Shown: positions 9,105 to 16,591 of the stretch, piece after piece
Layout: each line of letters begins with the position of its first letter
Position numbering within the stretch: the stretch's first letter is position 1
Assembly (NCBI RefSeq): GCF_913060805.1
Contig: NZ_CAJXTC010000040.1
Location: 1-45,388 of the forward strand
Direction: 5' to 3'
Length of the DNA stretch: 45,388 nucleotides
Source of the DNA: an uncultured Draconibacterium sp.
GTDB taxonomy: Bacteria; Bacteroidota; Bacteroidia; Bacteroidales; Prolixibacteraceae
Made by a program: the position numbers and the translations under genes
The notes under the pieces: model-generated
What the model saw: the letters and a program-made list of their open reading frames with translations, nothing else
The model's database searches: none
What the model was told of the DNA's origin: nothing

Positions 9105-9197
9105 CACTTTTGGATAACAAAAGGTGTTAAATTTCTGATATATGTCATGTTTTTGGGGTGTTGGGAGTCTTGTCTTCATCCCAAAATTCTATTTTTG
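9105..9197 (+). promoter_or_regulatory. candidate structured leader of thrC
   Basis: Two hairpins occupy the apgM-thrC gap: CACTTTTG/CAAAAGGTG (9105-9112 with 9118-9126, one bulge) and TTTTGGG/CCCAAAA (9151-9157 with 9180-9186). The TTTTGG of the first arm can also pair with CCAAAA at 9181-9186, so the two folds compete. The second hairpin is followed by TTCTATTTTTG, which is T-rich and also contains an exact TAnnTTTG box (TATTTTTG, 9190-9197) just 8 nt before the thrC ATG. It could be an attenuator or a separate thrC promoter. Confidence 0.35.
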
Positions 9198-9205
9198 TTG
9201 GAGTA

Positions 9206-10519
9206 ATGAGATATTATAGTACAAATAAAAATACCCCTGATGTTTCTTTAAAAGATGCAGTTGTAAAGGGATTGGCGGCCGATAATGGTTTGTTTATGCC
9301 CGAGCGAATTGAAAAATTCGAGCCTGCTTTTTTTGATGAGATTCAGAACCTGTCGTTTCAGGAAATTGCTTTTGAGGTGGCCAGTAAATTCTTTGGCGAA
9401 GACATTGAAGAGGCCAAATTGAAAGAGATCGTTTACGATACGCTGCAATTTGATTGTCCGGTTGTAAAAGTTACCGATTCAATTTATTCGCTGGAACTGT
9501 TTCATGGGCCAACGCTGGCATTTAAAGATGTTGGTGCGCGTTTTATGGCGCGTTTGCTCAATCATTTTCTGGGTAAACAAGAGAAGCTGGTAAACGTTTT
9601 GGTGGCCACATCAGGCGATACCGGAAGTGCTGTTGCCAACGGTTTTCTTGGAGTTGACGGCATTCATGTTTATGTGCTTTATCCAAAAGGAAAAGTAAGT
9701 GATATCCAGGAGTCGCAGTTTACAACACTGGGACAGAATATTACTGCGCTTGAAATTGACGGTACATTCGACGATTGTCAGCATTTGGTAAAAACGGCTT
9801 TCCTCGATAACGAACTGAATGAAAAGCTGGTGTTAACATCGGCAAACTCTATAAATGTTGCCCGTTTTCTTCCGCAGGCATTTTATTATTTTAATGCTTA
9901 TGCCCGCCTTAAAGAAGCAGGGAAATTGGATGATAACGAATTGGTAGTTTCGGTGCCAAGTGGCAACTTTGGAAACCTTACAGCAGGATTGATCGCATCG
10001 GAAATGGGATTACCGGTAAAACAATTTATCGCTGCCAATAACGAAAACGATGTGGTTTTTGAATACCTCAACAGTGGGGAGTATAAACCTCGTCCGTCGG
10101 TTGAGACCATAGCTAATGCCATGGATGTTGGTGCACCGAGCAATTTTGCCCGTATTCTTGATTTGTACAAAAACGAGCACCCGGTAATTGCCGAAAAAAT
10201 TAAAGGTTACCGCTATTCTGATGAAGAAATCAGAGAGGTGGTTTTGAAGGTTTACAACGAATGCAACTATTTATGCGATCCGCACGGAGCATGTGGGTAT
10301 CAGTCGTTAAGCGAATATTTGTCGGACAATGAAATTGGCGTTTTCTTGGAAACCGCTCACCCGGCAAAGTTCACCGAAACAGTGGAAAAGGTTATTGGAA
10401 AAGGCAAAGTAGAATTGCCCGTAAAGCTTGCTGCCTTTATGAAAGGCGAAAAACAAAGTGAGCAAATGACCAAAGAATATGAAGATTTTAAAACATATCT
10501 TCTGAATCGGCCGGTTTAA
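9206..10519 (+). CDS. thrC: threonine synthase
   Basis: PLP enzyme converting O-phosphohomoserine to threonine, the last step of the pathway. The PLP lysine is in HGPTLAFKDVGARF, and the phosphate-binding loop SGDTGSA and the SGNFGN motif are present. The protein is 437 aa from the ATG at 9206 (MRYYSTNKNT), a typical N terminus. An upstream in-frame GTG at 9158 would add 16 residues lying inside a hairpin and is less likely. Last gene of the thrA-apgM-thrC cluster. Confidence 0.95.
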   Translation: MRYYSTNKNTPDVSLKDAVVKGLAADNGLFMPERIEKFEPAFFDEIQNLSFQEIAFEVASKFFGEDIEEAKLKEIVYDTLQFDCPVVKVTDSIYSLELFHGPTLAFKDVGARFMARLLNHFLGKQEKLVNVLVATSGDTGSAVANGFLGVDGIHVYVLYPKGKVSDIQESQFTTLGQNITALEIDGTFDDCQHLVKTAFLDNELNEKLVLTSANSINVARFLPQAFYYFNAYARLKEAGKLDDNELVVSVPSGNFGNLTAGLIASEMGLPVKQFIAANNENDVVFEYLNSGEYKPRPSVETIANAMDVGAPSNFARILDLYKNEHPVIAEKIKGYRYSDEEIREVVLKVYNECNYLCDPHGACGYQSLSEYLSDNEIGVFLETAHPAKFTETVEKVIGKGKVELPVKLAAFMKGEKQSEQMTKEYEDFKTYLLNRPV

Positions 10520-10684
10520 AAGCAGAACTGCAGATGAACTGTTGACCGATTTTTATGTTTTAGTTGATGATGATAGATATAATAGGAAAATTATTAAATT
10601 TAGAGTGTTACTTTTATCCCCAAAATGTAATATATATTATATAGATTATCATTTTTAAAGAGAATTAATGTTAACAAGAACTAT

Positions 10685-11551
10685 ATGAGACAACTAAAAA
10701 TTACGAAGCAGGTAACTAACCGCGACACCCTCTCGCTGGACAAGTACCTGCATGAAATTGGAAAGGTGGAGTTGTTGTCTGCGGAAAAAGAAGTGGAGTT
10801 GGCCAAACGCATTAAAAAGGGTGATCGCCAGGCTCTGGAAACGCTGATAAAAGCAAACCTCAGGTTTGTTGTTTCTGTCTCGAAACAATACCAAAACCAG
10901 GGACTAAGTCTGCCCGATTTGATTAATGAAGGAAATTTAGGATTGATAAAAGCTGCGGAACGATTTGACGAAACCCGCGGTTTTAAATTTATTTCGTATG
11001 CTGTTTGGTGGATTCGCCAGTCGATATTGCAGGCCTTGGCCGAGCAGTCGAGAATTGTTCGTTTGCCATTAAATAAAATTGGCTCGATCAATAAAATCAA
11101 CAAAGCGTTTAACAAGTTGGAGCAGGAATTCCAGCGCGAACCAACCGTTGACGAGGTAGCCGAATTAATGGAATCGAAACCTGATCTGGTAGAAGATTCG
11201 ATGAATTTTTCAAGCACACATGTTTCAATGGATGCGCCACTTCGCGAAGAGGAAGGAAACAGCCTTTACGATGTAATGCTGAATGAAGATTCGCCTGACC
11301 CAGATGAGGAGTTGATGGATAGTTCGCTTCGTAAAGAGATCGAGCGTTCATTATCGACTTTAGGGGAGCGCGAGGCTGAAATTCTGCGGTATTACTTTGG
11401 ATTAAAAGGATACCAACCGCACACATTGGAAGAAATTGGAGACGTTTTTGGATTAACGCGTGAGCGCGTTCGACAGATAAAAGAAAAAGCAATAAAAAAA
11501 CTAAAAAACCAATACCGAAACAGGTTACTGAAATCATACCTGGGTAAATAA
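10685..11551 (+). CDS. rpoD: primary sigma-70 factor (RpoD, short Bacteroidota form)
   Basis: Housekeeping sigma factor. Visible are region 1.2 ([18 protein letters not shown]), region 2 with the -10 recognition and melting helix ([37 protein letters not shown]), region 3, and region 4 with the HTH near [23 protein letters not shown]. The 288 aa length and absence of the acidic region 1.1 are normal for the phylum's primary sigma. rpe follows after 9 nt and may be cotranscribed. The 165-bp upstream gap is very AT-rich; only a near-match -7 box (TACTTTTA) is seen. Confidence 0.95.
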   Translation: MRQLKITKQVTNRDTLSLDKYLHEIGKVELLSAEKEVELAKRIKKGDRQALETLIKANLRFVVSVSKQYQNQGLSLPDLINEGNLGLIKAAERFDETRGFKFISYAVWWIRQSILQALAEQSRIVRLPLNKIGSINKINKAFNKLEQEFQREPTVDEVAELMESKPDLVEDSMNFSSTHVSMDAPLREEEGNSLYDVMLNEDSPDPDEELMDSSLRKEIERSLSTLGEREAEILRYYFGLKGYQPHTLEEIGDVFGLTRERVRQIKEKAIKKLKNQYRNRLLKSYLGK

Positions 11552-11560
11552 ACGAAACTT

Positions 11561-12211
11561 ATGAGAGCTTTGGTAGCACCCTCCATTCTATCAGCTGACT
11601 TTAACAATCTCGGAAAAGATATCGAAATGATCAATCAAAGTGAAGCTGATTATATTCATTTTGATGTGATGGACGGTGTGTTTGTCCCGAATATATCATT
11701 CGGGATTCCGGTAATTAAGCATGTAAAAAAAATCGCCGAAAAGCCGCTCGACGTACATTTAATGATCGTTGATCCGGATAAATTCATCGAACCTTTTGTT
11801 GAAGCCGGTGCATCAATTATTACCGTGCATTACGAGGCTTGTCGTCATTTACACCGCACCGTTCAGTTAATAAAATCGTTTGGAGCAAAGGCGAGCGTGT
11901 GTTTAAATCCGCATACTCCTGTAGCTGTTTTAGAGGATATTATCGGTGATTTGGATATGGTGTTGCTCATGTCGGTAAATCCGGGTTTTGGTGGCCAGAA
12001 ATTCATTGAAAACACTTACAAGAAAGTAGCTCAGTTACGAGATATGATTGACACTGCAAAAGTAGACTGTAAGATTGAAATTGATGGTGGTGTAAACTAC
12101 GAAACAGGTAAAAAGCTGCTCGACGAGGGAGCTGATGTACTTGTTGCCGGAAGTTTTGTTTTTAGTGCTGATAATCCAAAAGAAATTATCTCCGGATTGA
12201 AATCACTGTGA
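11561..12211 (+). CDS. rpe: ribulose-phosphate 3-epimerase
   Basis: Interconverts ribulose 5-phosphate and xylulose 5-phosphate in the pentose phosphate pathway. TIM-barrel signatures are clear: PSILSADF, HFDVMDGVFVPN, DVHLMI, VNPGFGGQKF and IDGGV. The 216 aa length is normal. The start context AAACTTATG is shared with several genes in this window. Its 3' end overlaps the end of the convergent Cys-rich gene by 9 bp. Confidence 0.95.
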   Translation: MRALVAPSILSADFNNLGKDIEMINQSEADYIHFDVMDGVFVPNISFGIPVIKHVKKIAEKPLDVHLMIVDPDKFIEPFVEAGASIITVHYEACRHLHRTVQLIKSFGAKASVCLNPHTPVAVLEDIIGDLDMVLLMSVNPGFGGQKFIENTYKKVAQLRDMIDTAKVDCKIEIDGGVNYETGKKLLDEGADVLVAGSFVFSADNPKEIISGLKSL

Positions 12212-12454
12212 TGACGGTACTACGTTGTCGTGGCACTCTTCAATATTCTTTTCAATAACCTTTCGTGGTAAATCACGCAATGCACAGTCGCCTGCAGCGC
12301 ATTCGGAGCAGTTGTGTACCATGGTTATTTTGTCCTTCTTAAAATCGGTTGTTTTGGATTTTGCAGCCGGCTTGAAAAAACGACGATACATTTTTAGTCC
12401 TGCCCAAAAAACGGCAGCTGCAATAATCAGATATGTCAGAATTTCCTGGATCAT
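12203..12454 (-). CDS. FeoB-associated Cys-rich membrane protein
   Basis: Small (83 aa) protein with one N-terminal membrane span (about residues 3-22), a basic segment, and a Cys cluster CSECAAGDC near residues 49-57 plus one later Cys. Proteins of this architecture are regularly encoded just after feoB and are annotated as FeoB-associated Cys-rich membrane proteins; they may assist ferrous iron transfer, but the role is not established. It starts one base after the feoB stop. Its last codons overlap rpe tail-to-tail. Confidence 0.82.
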   Translation of the reverse strand: MIQEILTYLIIAAAVFWAGLKMYRRFFKPAAKSKTTDFKKDKITMVHNCSECAAGDCALRDLPRKVIEKNIEECHDNVVPSSQ

Positions 12455-12455
12455 A

Positions 12456-14918
12456 TTAAATGAATAACATTCCGATATTATAAGTTACAAACGCAGCAAC
12501 CCACGCCAATGCAGTAGTGTAAAAAACCGAAAACGCGGCCCATTTCCACGAACCTGATTCGTTTTTAATGGTTGCCACAACGCCAATACATGGGAAATAC
12601 AGCAAAATAAAAATAATAAATGCCAGTGCGGCTGGTGTGGTAAATACCTCCTGACCTTTATATTTTCCTAGCTGATGAACTTCGTTTTGTAATTTCTGCT
12701 GCAGGTTTATGGTTGTTTCGCCATCCTGCGTTTGGTAAAGCACGCCCATTGTACTTACCACAATTTCTTTAGCCGGCAATCCTGCAACTATTGCAATACT
12801 CATTTTCCAGTCGAAACCAAGCGGACTCATTATCGGTTGAATCAGCTTTCCTGACCGTCCAAGATAAGAGTTTATCAAACGGTCGGATTCCATCGCATGG
12901 TCAACCTCCGCAATGCGTTCTTCTTTTTGTACTTCGGGTAACTCCGAGTTTGTTATTTGCTCAATTTGTGCTTCAAAACCTGCTGTATTTTCTGTTTTGC
13001 GCGGGAAATACTCCAGCGCCCAGATGATGATCACCCCCAGCAAAATAATGGTCCCGATCTTTTTCAGATAATGTTGCGTTTTGTCCCACATATGGTACAC
13101 CACATTTCGGAATGTTGGCAGACGATAGGTGGGGAGCTCCATTACAAATGGCGTCTCTTTATTCTTAAATACCGTTTTGTTGAGAACCTGCGCCGTAATA
13201 AACGCAAATAAAATTCCAACGGCGTAAATTCCTATCAATACCCAGGCTTCGTATTTCTGGAAAAAGGCTGAAATAATAAGTATATAAACCGGCAGCCGTG
13301 CACTGCACGACATAAACGGAATGATAAGCATGGTAAGAATCCGGTCGCCACGATTTCGCATGGAACGGGTTGCCAGAATCGCCGGAACATTACATCCAAA
13401 ACCCATTATCATTGGGATGAACGAACGGCCGTGCAAACCAAAACGGTGCATAATATTGTCCATAATAAAGGCGGCACGCGCCATGTATCCCGAACCTTCG
13501 AGCAAGGATATAAAAAAGAACAAAATAAGGATGTTGGGTAAAAATACCAGAACACTTCCGGCCCCACCAATTATTCCGTCAACCAGCAGGTCGTTCAGCA
13601 TTCCGTCGGGGATAATATTGCCCACAAAATTACCCAATGCAACTACTCCTGCATCAATCCAATCCATTGGGTAAGCCCCCAATTTAAAGGTGGTCCAGAA
13701 AATGAAAAACAGCAGTGCGGTAAATATCGGAAATCCGAGGTAGCGGTTCGTTAGCACGCTATCAATCTTCTCCGACTGGGTTTTCTTTTCCTTGCGTTTG
13801 TTACTGTACGTTTCGCGCAAAGCCCCGGCAATAAAACTGTATTTGGCATTGGCAATAACGGTTTCGCTATCGTCATTTTCCAGCAGTTCTATCTTCTTTA
13901 TTTCTTTCAGGGTAACTTCCTGTATTTCATCGTAATTAGAGTATTTCGACAGCAGTTCGATTACCTGGTTGTCTTTTTCGAGCAGTTTAATGGCCAGAAA
14001 ACGAGACGAGATTTTATCCGTAATCGGTTTGTCTTCTTTTATTTTCTGACGAATAGTGCGGATCGACTTTTCAAGCTCCTTGCCATAGTTGATATGGATA
14101 TGGCGTGAAAAGTTGTCGCGGCCCTCGAAAACTTCAATCACCTTTTCAATTAAGTTATCAAGTCCCTGTCCTTTAGAACTGACCGTTGGAATAAGCGGAA
14201 TACCTACCAGTTTCGATAACTCTTCCTTGTCGAGTTTAAGTTTGTTCTTTTCCAACTCGTCGAACATGTTCAGGGCCATAATAACCCTTAAATCCATGTC
14301 GATTAATTGTGTGGTAAGAAACAGGCTTCGTTCCAGGTTGGTCGAATCCAGTACGTTAATTACAATGTCGGGAGTTTGTTCGTAAATAAATTTCCTTACA
14401 AATATTTCTTCTTTCGAATAGGCCGTCAAACTGTAAGTGCCGGGCAGGTCGAAAAAGTTAAACGTATACTCACCACTTTTAAAAGTAGCTTTGTGAATAT
14501 CAACCGTAACACCGCTGTAGTTTCCAACTTTTTCTTTCGATCCGGAAATAAAATTAAACAGCGTGGTTTTTCCGCAGTTGGGATTTCCAACCAGCGCAAT
14601 ATTGATTGTTTTGGTACGCGCCGACTGGTCGATTAGATCGATATGCCGGTCGATGGTACCTTCAAAATTATCTGTTGATGTTTTTTTGAACTCGGCGGCC
14701 GGAATAACCTCAATCTGGTCGGCTTCCGATTTCCGCAGCGTAATATTGTAGTTCAGAATTTTGTATTCGCTGGGGCCTTTAAATGGGGAATTCTTGATGG
14801 CCCGAACCTCGTTGCCACGGATAAATCCCATTTCAGTAATCCTCTTCCGGAACGAACCATGACCTAAAACTTTGGTGATAACCACCGGCTCATTATTTCT
14901 TGCTTCGCTTAATTTCAC
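12456..14918 (-). CDS. feoB: ferrous iron transport protein, FeoA-FeoB fusion
   Basis: Inner-membrane Fe(II) importer. Residues 1-75 form a FeoA-like SH3 domain, here fused to FeoB. The G domain shows G1 GNPNCGKT (111-118), G3 DLPG (157-160) and G4 NMFD (217-220). The rest is the polytopic FeoB core with the two gate regions, including MARAAFIMDNIMHRFGLHG, GFGCNVPAI and GLPAKEIVVSTMG. The protein is 820 aa. The start is GTG, supported by a GGGGAG ribosome-binding site directly upstream; an ATG alternative is not available nearby. It diverges from the gene at 15058. Confidence 0.95.
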   Translation of the reverse strand: MKLSEARNNEPVVITKVLGHGSFRKRITEMGFIRGNEVRAIKNSPFKGPSEYKILNYNITLRKSEADQIEVIPAAEFKKTSTDNFEGTIDRHIDLIDQSARTKTINIALVGNPNCGKTTLFNFISGSKEKVGNYSGVTVDIHKATFKSGEYTFNFFDLPGTYSLTAYSKEEIFVRKFIYEQTPDIVINVLDSTNLERSLFLTTQLIDMDLRVIMALNMFDELEKNKLKLDKEELSKLVGIPLIPTVSSKGQGLDNLIEKVIEVFEGRDNFSRHIHINYGKELEKSIRTIRQKIKEDKPITDKISSRFLAIKLLEKDNQVIELLSKYSNYDEIQEVTLKEIKKIELLENDDSETVIANAKYSFIAGALRETYSNKRKEKKTQSEKIDSVLTNRYLGFPIFTALLFFIFWTTFKLGAYPMDWIDAGVVALGNFVGNIIPDGMLNDLLVDGIIGGAGSVLVFLPNILILFFFISLLEGSGYMARAAFIMDNIMHRFGLHGRSFIPMIMGFGCNVPAILATRSMRNRGDRILTMLIIPFMSCSARLPVYILIISAFFQKYEAWVLIGIYAVGILFAFITAQVLNKTVFKNKETPFVMELPTYRLPTFRNVVYHMWDKTQHYLKKIGTIILLGVIIIWALEYFPRKTENTAGFEAQIEQITNSELPEVQKEERIAEVDHAMESDRLINSYLGRSGKLIQPIMSPLGFDWKMSIAIVAGLPAKEIVVSTMGVLYQTQDGETTINLQQKLQNEVHQLGKYKGQEVFTTPAALAFIIFILLYFPCIGVVATIKNESGSWKWAAFSVFYTTALAWVAAFVTYNIGMLFI

Positions 14919-14961
14919 TCTCCCCTGCTTTCTGTATTTAATTTAAATAAAAATAAGCGTA

Positions 14962-14969
14962 CAAATATA
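14962..14969 (-). promoter_or_regulatory. -7 box of the feoB promoter
   Basis: On the minus strand TATATTTG matches TAnnTTTG exactly, 43 bases before the GTG start. The region at -33 spacing is T-rich but lacks a clear TTTG. No Fur-like 19-bp palindrome was recognised. Confidence 0.45.
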
Positions 14970-15007
14970 TTTAAATTCCGATGATAAAAAATAAAATATA
15001 TTTGTTC

Positions 15008-15053
15008 TTTACATAGTTACAACAAGTGACTATTTTTGTTCGAACGAAGGAGG
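15008..15053 (+). promoter_or_regulatory. promoter and strong RBS for the 250-aa gene
   Basis: TTTA (15008-15011), 19 nt, then TATTTTTG (15031-15038) fits the Bacteroidota promoter pattern with one mismatch in the -33 box. AAGGAGG at 15047-15053 is a full Shine-Dalgarno match, unusual here, and places the start at 15058. Confidence 0.55.
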
Positions 15054-15057
15054 TAAA

Positions 15058-15810
15058 ATGGAGGAAGATAAATTTTATAATAACATTCAAAAAGCGTTGG
15101 ACGATCTGCCCGATAACTTTAGTATTCTGGAAGAACAGATAGATGTTGGTATTCAGATGAAATACTTTGAATTTGCCAAGCTGTTGAAAGACATGGATAT
15201 ATCGGAGGAATGTTTTGAGGCCAGAGAAGAACTTTTTGACAAGGAAGTTGATGAAGAACGTAAAAAGGAGATACTGACTGCCATTGCCGTTTACGACGAT
15301 GTGAAAGCGTACCGAACGCTTGAAAAGTTTGTGGACGAGGCCGAAGGCGACCTGAAACAGTGGGGAACACTGGCTTTGCAGGAAAGCAGAATGCTGATGC
15401 ATAGCTCGTTACTCGATGAGCAACAGGTGTTTATATCGACCGGGCTGGGTGGAAAAGGTAAGAAATTGCGGTATTTTGTGGTGTTTCTTTCGGTTCACGA
15501 AAATGAAATGTTAAGCGAAACGCAACAAAAGCTTCTTAAAGATGAGTTAATATTCGAGCTCAATAAACAGGAAGGAGTGTTTGAATCGATGGACTTTATG
15601 GAAGGTTTTTCATCGGCTTTGGTAATGTTGCCGATTACTGCCGAGATAAAAGATACATTTCAGAATGTGATTAACGAATGCAATCAATACGGTGGCTTTT
15701 TGCGCGAAGACATGGTGATAACCAATGTTAAGATTCTTTCGCGCGGAGAGATCATTCAACTAATACATCAAAAGAAAAATAAACCTGGCGATGCATTGGA
15801 AGAAGAATGA
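15058..15810 (+). CDS. uncharacterised 250-aa soluble protein
   Basis: I do not recognise the family. The protein is acidic, with no signal peptide or membrane segment. The first 115 residues are helix-rich and HEAT-like in flavour (KYFEFAKLLKDMDISEE, KEILTAIAVYDDVKAYRTLEKF). Residues about 120-225 look like an alpha/beta domain (FISTGLGGKGKKLRYFVVFL near its start). It has a good promoter and a perfect Shine-Dalgarno. It is divergent from feoB and upstream of tRNA-Arg. A 36-codon ORF overlaps its stop. Confidence 0.8.
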   Translation: MEEDKFYNNIQKALDDLPDNFSILEEQIDVGIQMKYFEFAKLLKDMDISEECFEAREELFDKEVDEERKKEILTAIAVYDDVKAYRTLEKFVDEAEGDLKQWGTLALQESRMLMHSSLLDEQQVFISTGLGGKGKKLRYFVVFLSVHENEMLSETQQKLLKDELIFELNKQEGVFESMDFMEGFSSALVMLPITAEIKDTFQNVINECNQYGGFLREDMVITNVKILSRGEIIQLIHQKKNKPGDALEEE

Positions 15811-15917
15811 GAATAATGTGGTCATTGACGATAAAAAAAGGAAAAAATACTCGTTATGAGGCTGTTGATTGGCGCTTGAATATTACAGTGGGAAGGGCTG
15901 AAGAAAAGGAATTGTAA
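15807..15917 (+). CDS. possible coupled 36-aa microprotein
   Basis: A 36-codon frame begins in an ATGA overlap with the stop of the 250-aa gene and ends at TAA 15915-15917. The predicted product is basic and hydrophilic (ends VGRAEEKEL). The overlap geometry suggests translational coupling, but nothing else supports it; it may be chance. Confidence 0.25.
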   Translation: MRIMWSLTIKKGKNTRYEAVDWRLNITVGRAEEKEL

Positions 15918-15943
15918 TTAATTTCAAAAAAATCTTGCGCAGA

Positions 15944-15974
15944 TTTGTATTTATACAAATAAGCGCTATATTTG
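15944..15974 (+). promoter_or_regulatory. promoter of tRNA-Arg
   Basis: TTTG (15944-15947), exactly 19 nt, then TATATTTG (15967-15974): a full match to the Bacteroidota housekeeping promoter, 26 bases before the tRNA. The -33 box lies inside a perfect inverted repeat, ATTTGTA/TACAAAT (15943-15949 and 15954-15960). Confidence 0.85.
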
Positions 15975-16000
15975 CACCGCTTTTAAAGCAAACAGGTACT

Positions 16001-16077
16001 GGACTTGTAGCTTAATTGGATAGAGCACCGCACTACGGATGCGGAGGTTGCAGGTTCGAGTCCTGCCAGGTTCACCA
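16001..16077 (+). tRNA. tRNA-Arg (anticodon ACG)
   Basis: A full cloverleaf can be drawn: acceptor GGACTTG with CAGGTTC, D-arm with TTGG, anticodon stem CCGCA/TGCGG around loop CTACGGA (anticodon ACG), and T-arm GCAGG-TTCGAGT-CCTGC. The CCA end is encoded after discriminator A. A34 is expected to be deaminated to inosine to read CGU/CGC/CGA. It is a single-gene transcription unit with its own promoter and terminator. Confidence 0.97.
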
Positions 16078-16084
16078 GAAAAAC

Positions 16085-16122
16085 AAAGAGTTGTAAGATG
16101 TATTTCTTGCAACTCTTTTTCG
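16085..16122 (+). terminator. Rho-independent terminator after tRNA-Arg
   Basis: A 14-bp stem (16085-16098 with 16105-16118, core AGAGTTG/CAACTCT, one G-T pair) with a 6-nt loop is followed by five T. It starts 8 nt after the CCA end. Confidence 0.92.
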
Positions 16123-16188
16123 TTTGCAGCCATCATAAATTTATCCTCTTTACATTATCAGATCCGGTTAATACCAATAACTTATTCG

Positions 16189-16302
16189 TTAATTAAATCT
16201 GTTTCGGTGGTGGGCAAACAGTAGGATACTCACAATGCTTCCAACTACAATGATCAGGTTAACCATTACTTCACCCAATGTTATAATTTGTAATTCTTCC
16301 AT
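16189..16302 (-). CDS. candidate 37-aa single-span membrane microprotein
   Basis: ATG at 16302 and TAA at 16189-16191 frame 37 residues: an acidic start (MEELQ), one hydrophobic segment (about residues 14-30, VNLIIVVGSIVSILLFA) and a basic tail (HHRNRF). That is the layout of a one-span protein with its C terminus inside. It lies 34 nt after a second such ORF on the same strand. No Shine-Dalgarno is visible, as is usual here. T-rich DNA can give hydrophobic frames by chance, so this is a candidate only. Confidence 0.42.
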   Translation of the reverse strand: MEELQIITLGEVMVNLIIVVGSIVSILLFAHHRNRFN

Positions 16303-16336
16303 AACTGTATATTTATAAGATTATTAATTGTTCATT

Positions 16337-16432
16337 TTAAGAATGTATAATTAGCATGGTAATCAATGTGAAAAAAGAGGCTGTCATAATAACTGCCGCA
16401 ATGCCTAAATACTTCTCAATTGTTGTTTTCAT
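16337..16432 (-). CDS. candidate 31-aa single-span membrane microprotein
   Basis: ATG at 16432 and TAA at 16337-16339 frame 31 residues: a short polar start (MKTTIEKY) and a single hydrophobic helix to the end. It lies between the HTH gene and the 37-aa microprotein. Upstream, TTTTG and TATAAAGC with a 19-nt spacer resemble a weak promoter. A TGACA/TGTCA inverted repeat (16500-16504 and 16510-16514) lies further upstream. Family unknown. Confidence 0.42.
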   Translation of the reverse strand: MKTTIEKYLGIAAVIMTASFFTLITMLIIHS

Positions 16433-16591
16433 CTTTGTTTTGCTTTATAATATGAATAATTACATAGGCAAAAGTAAAGCAGAAGCAAGGAAAAGGGTAT
16501 GACAGAAAATGTCAGATAATTCCGACAAGAAGTTAAGAAATGTTAAGCATGAAGTTGATATTGATCGGTATACTGCTGTTGGAACAAATTT

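Noticed and set aside
10504-10554. possible terminator after thrC (AATCGG with CCGATT)
   Set aside because: Only a 6-bp stem with a 35-nt loop; not convincing despite the following T-run.
16039-16224. 61-codon ORF starting inside tRNA-Arg
   Set aside because: Begins in the tRNA and crosses its terminator.
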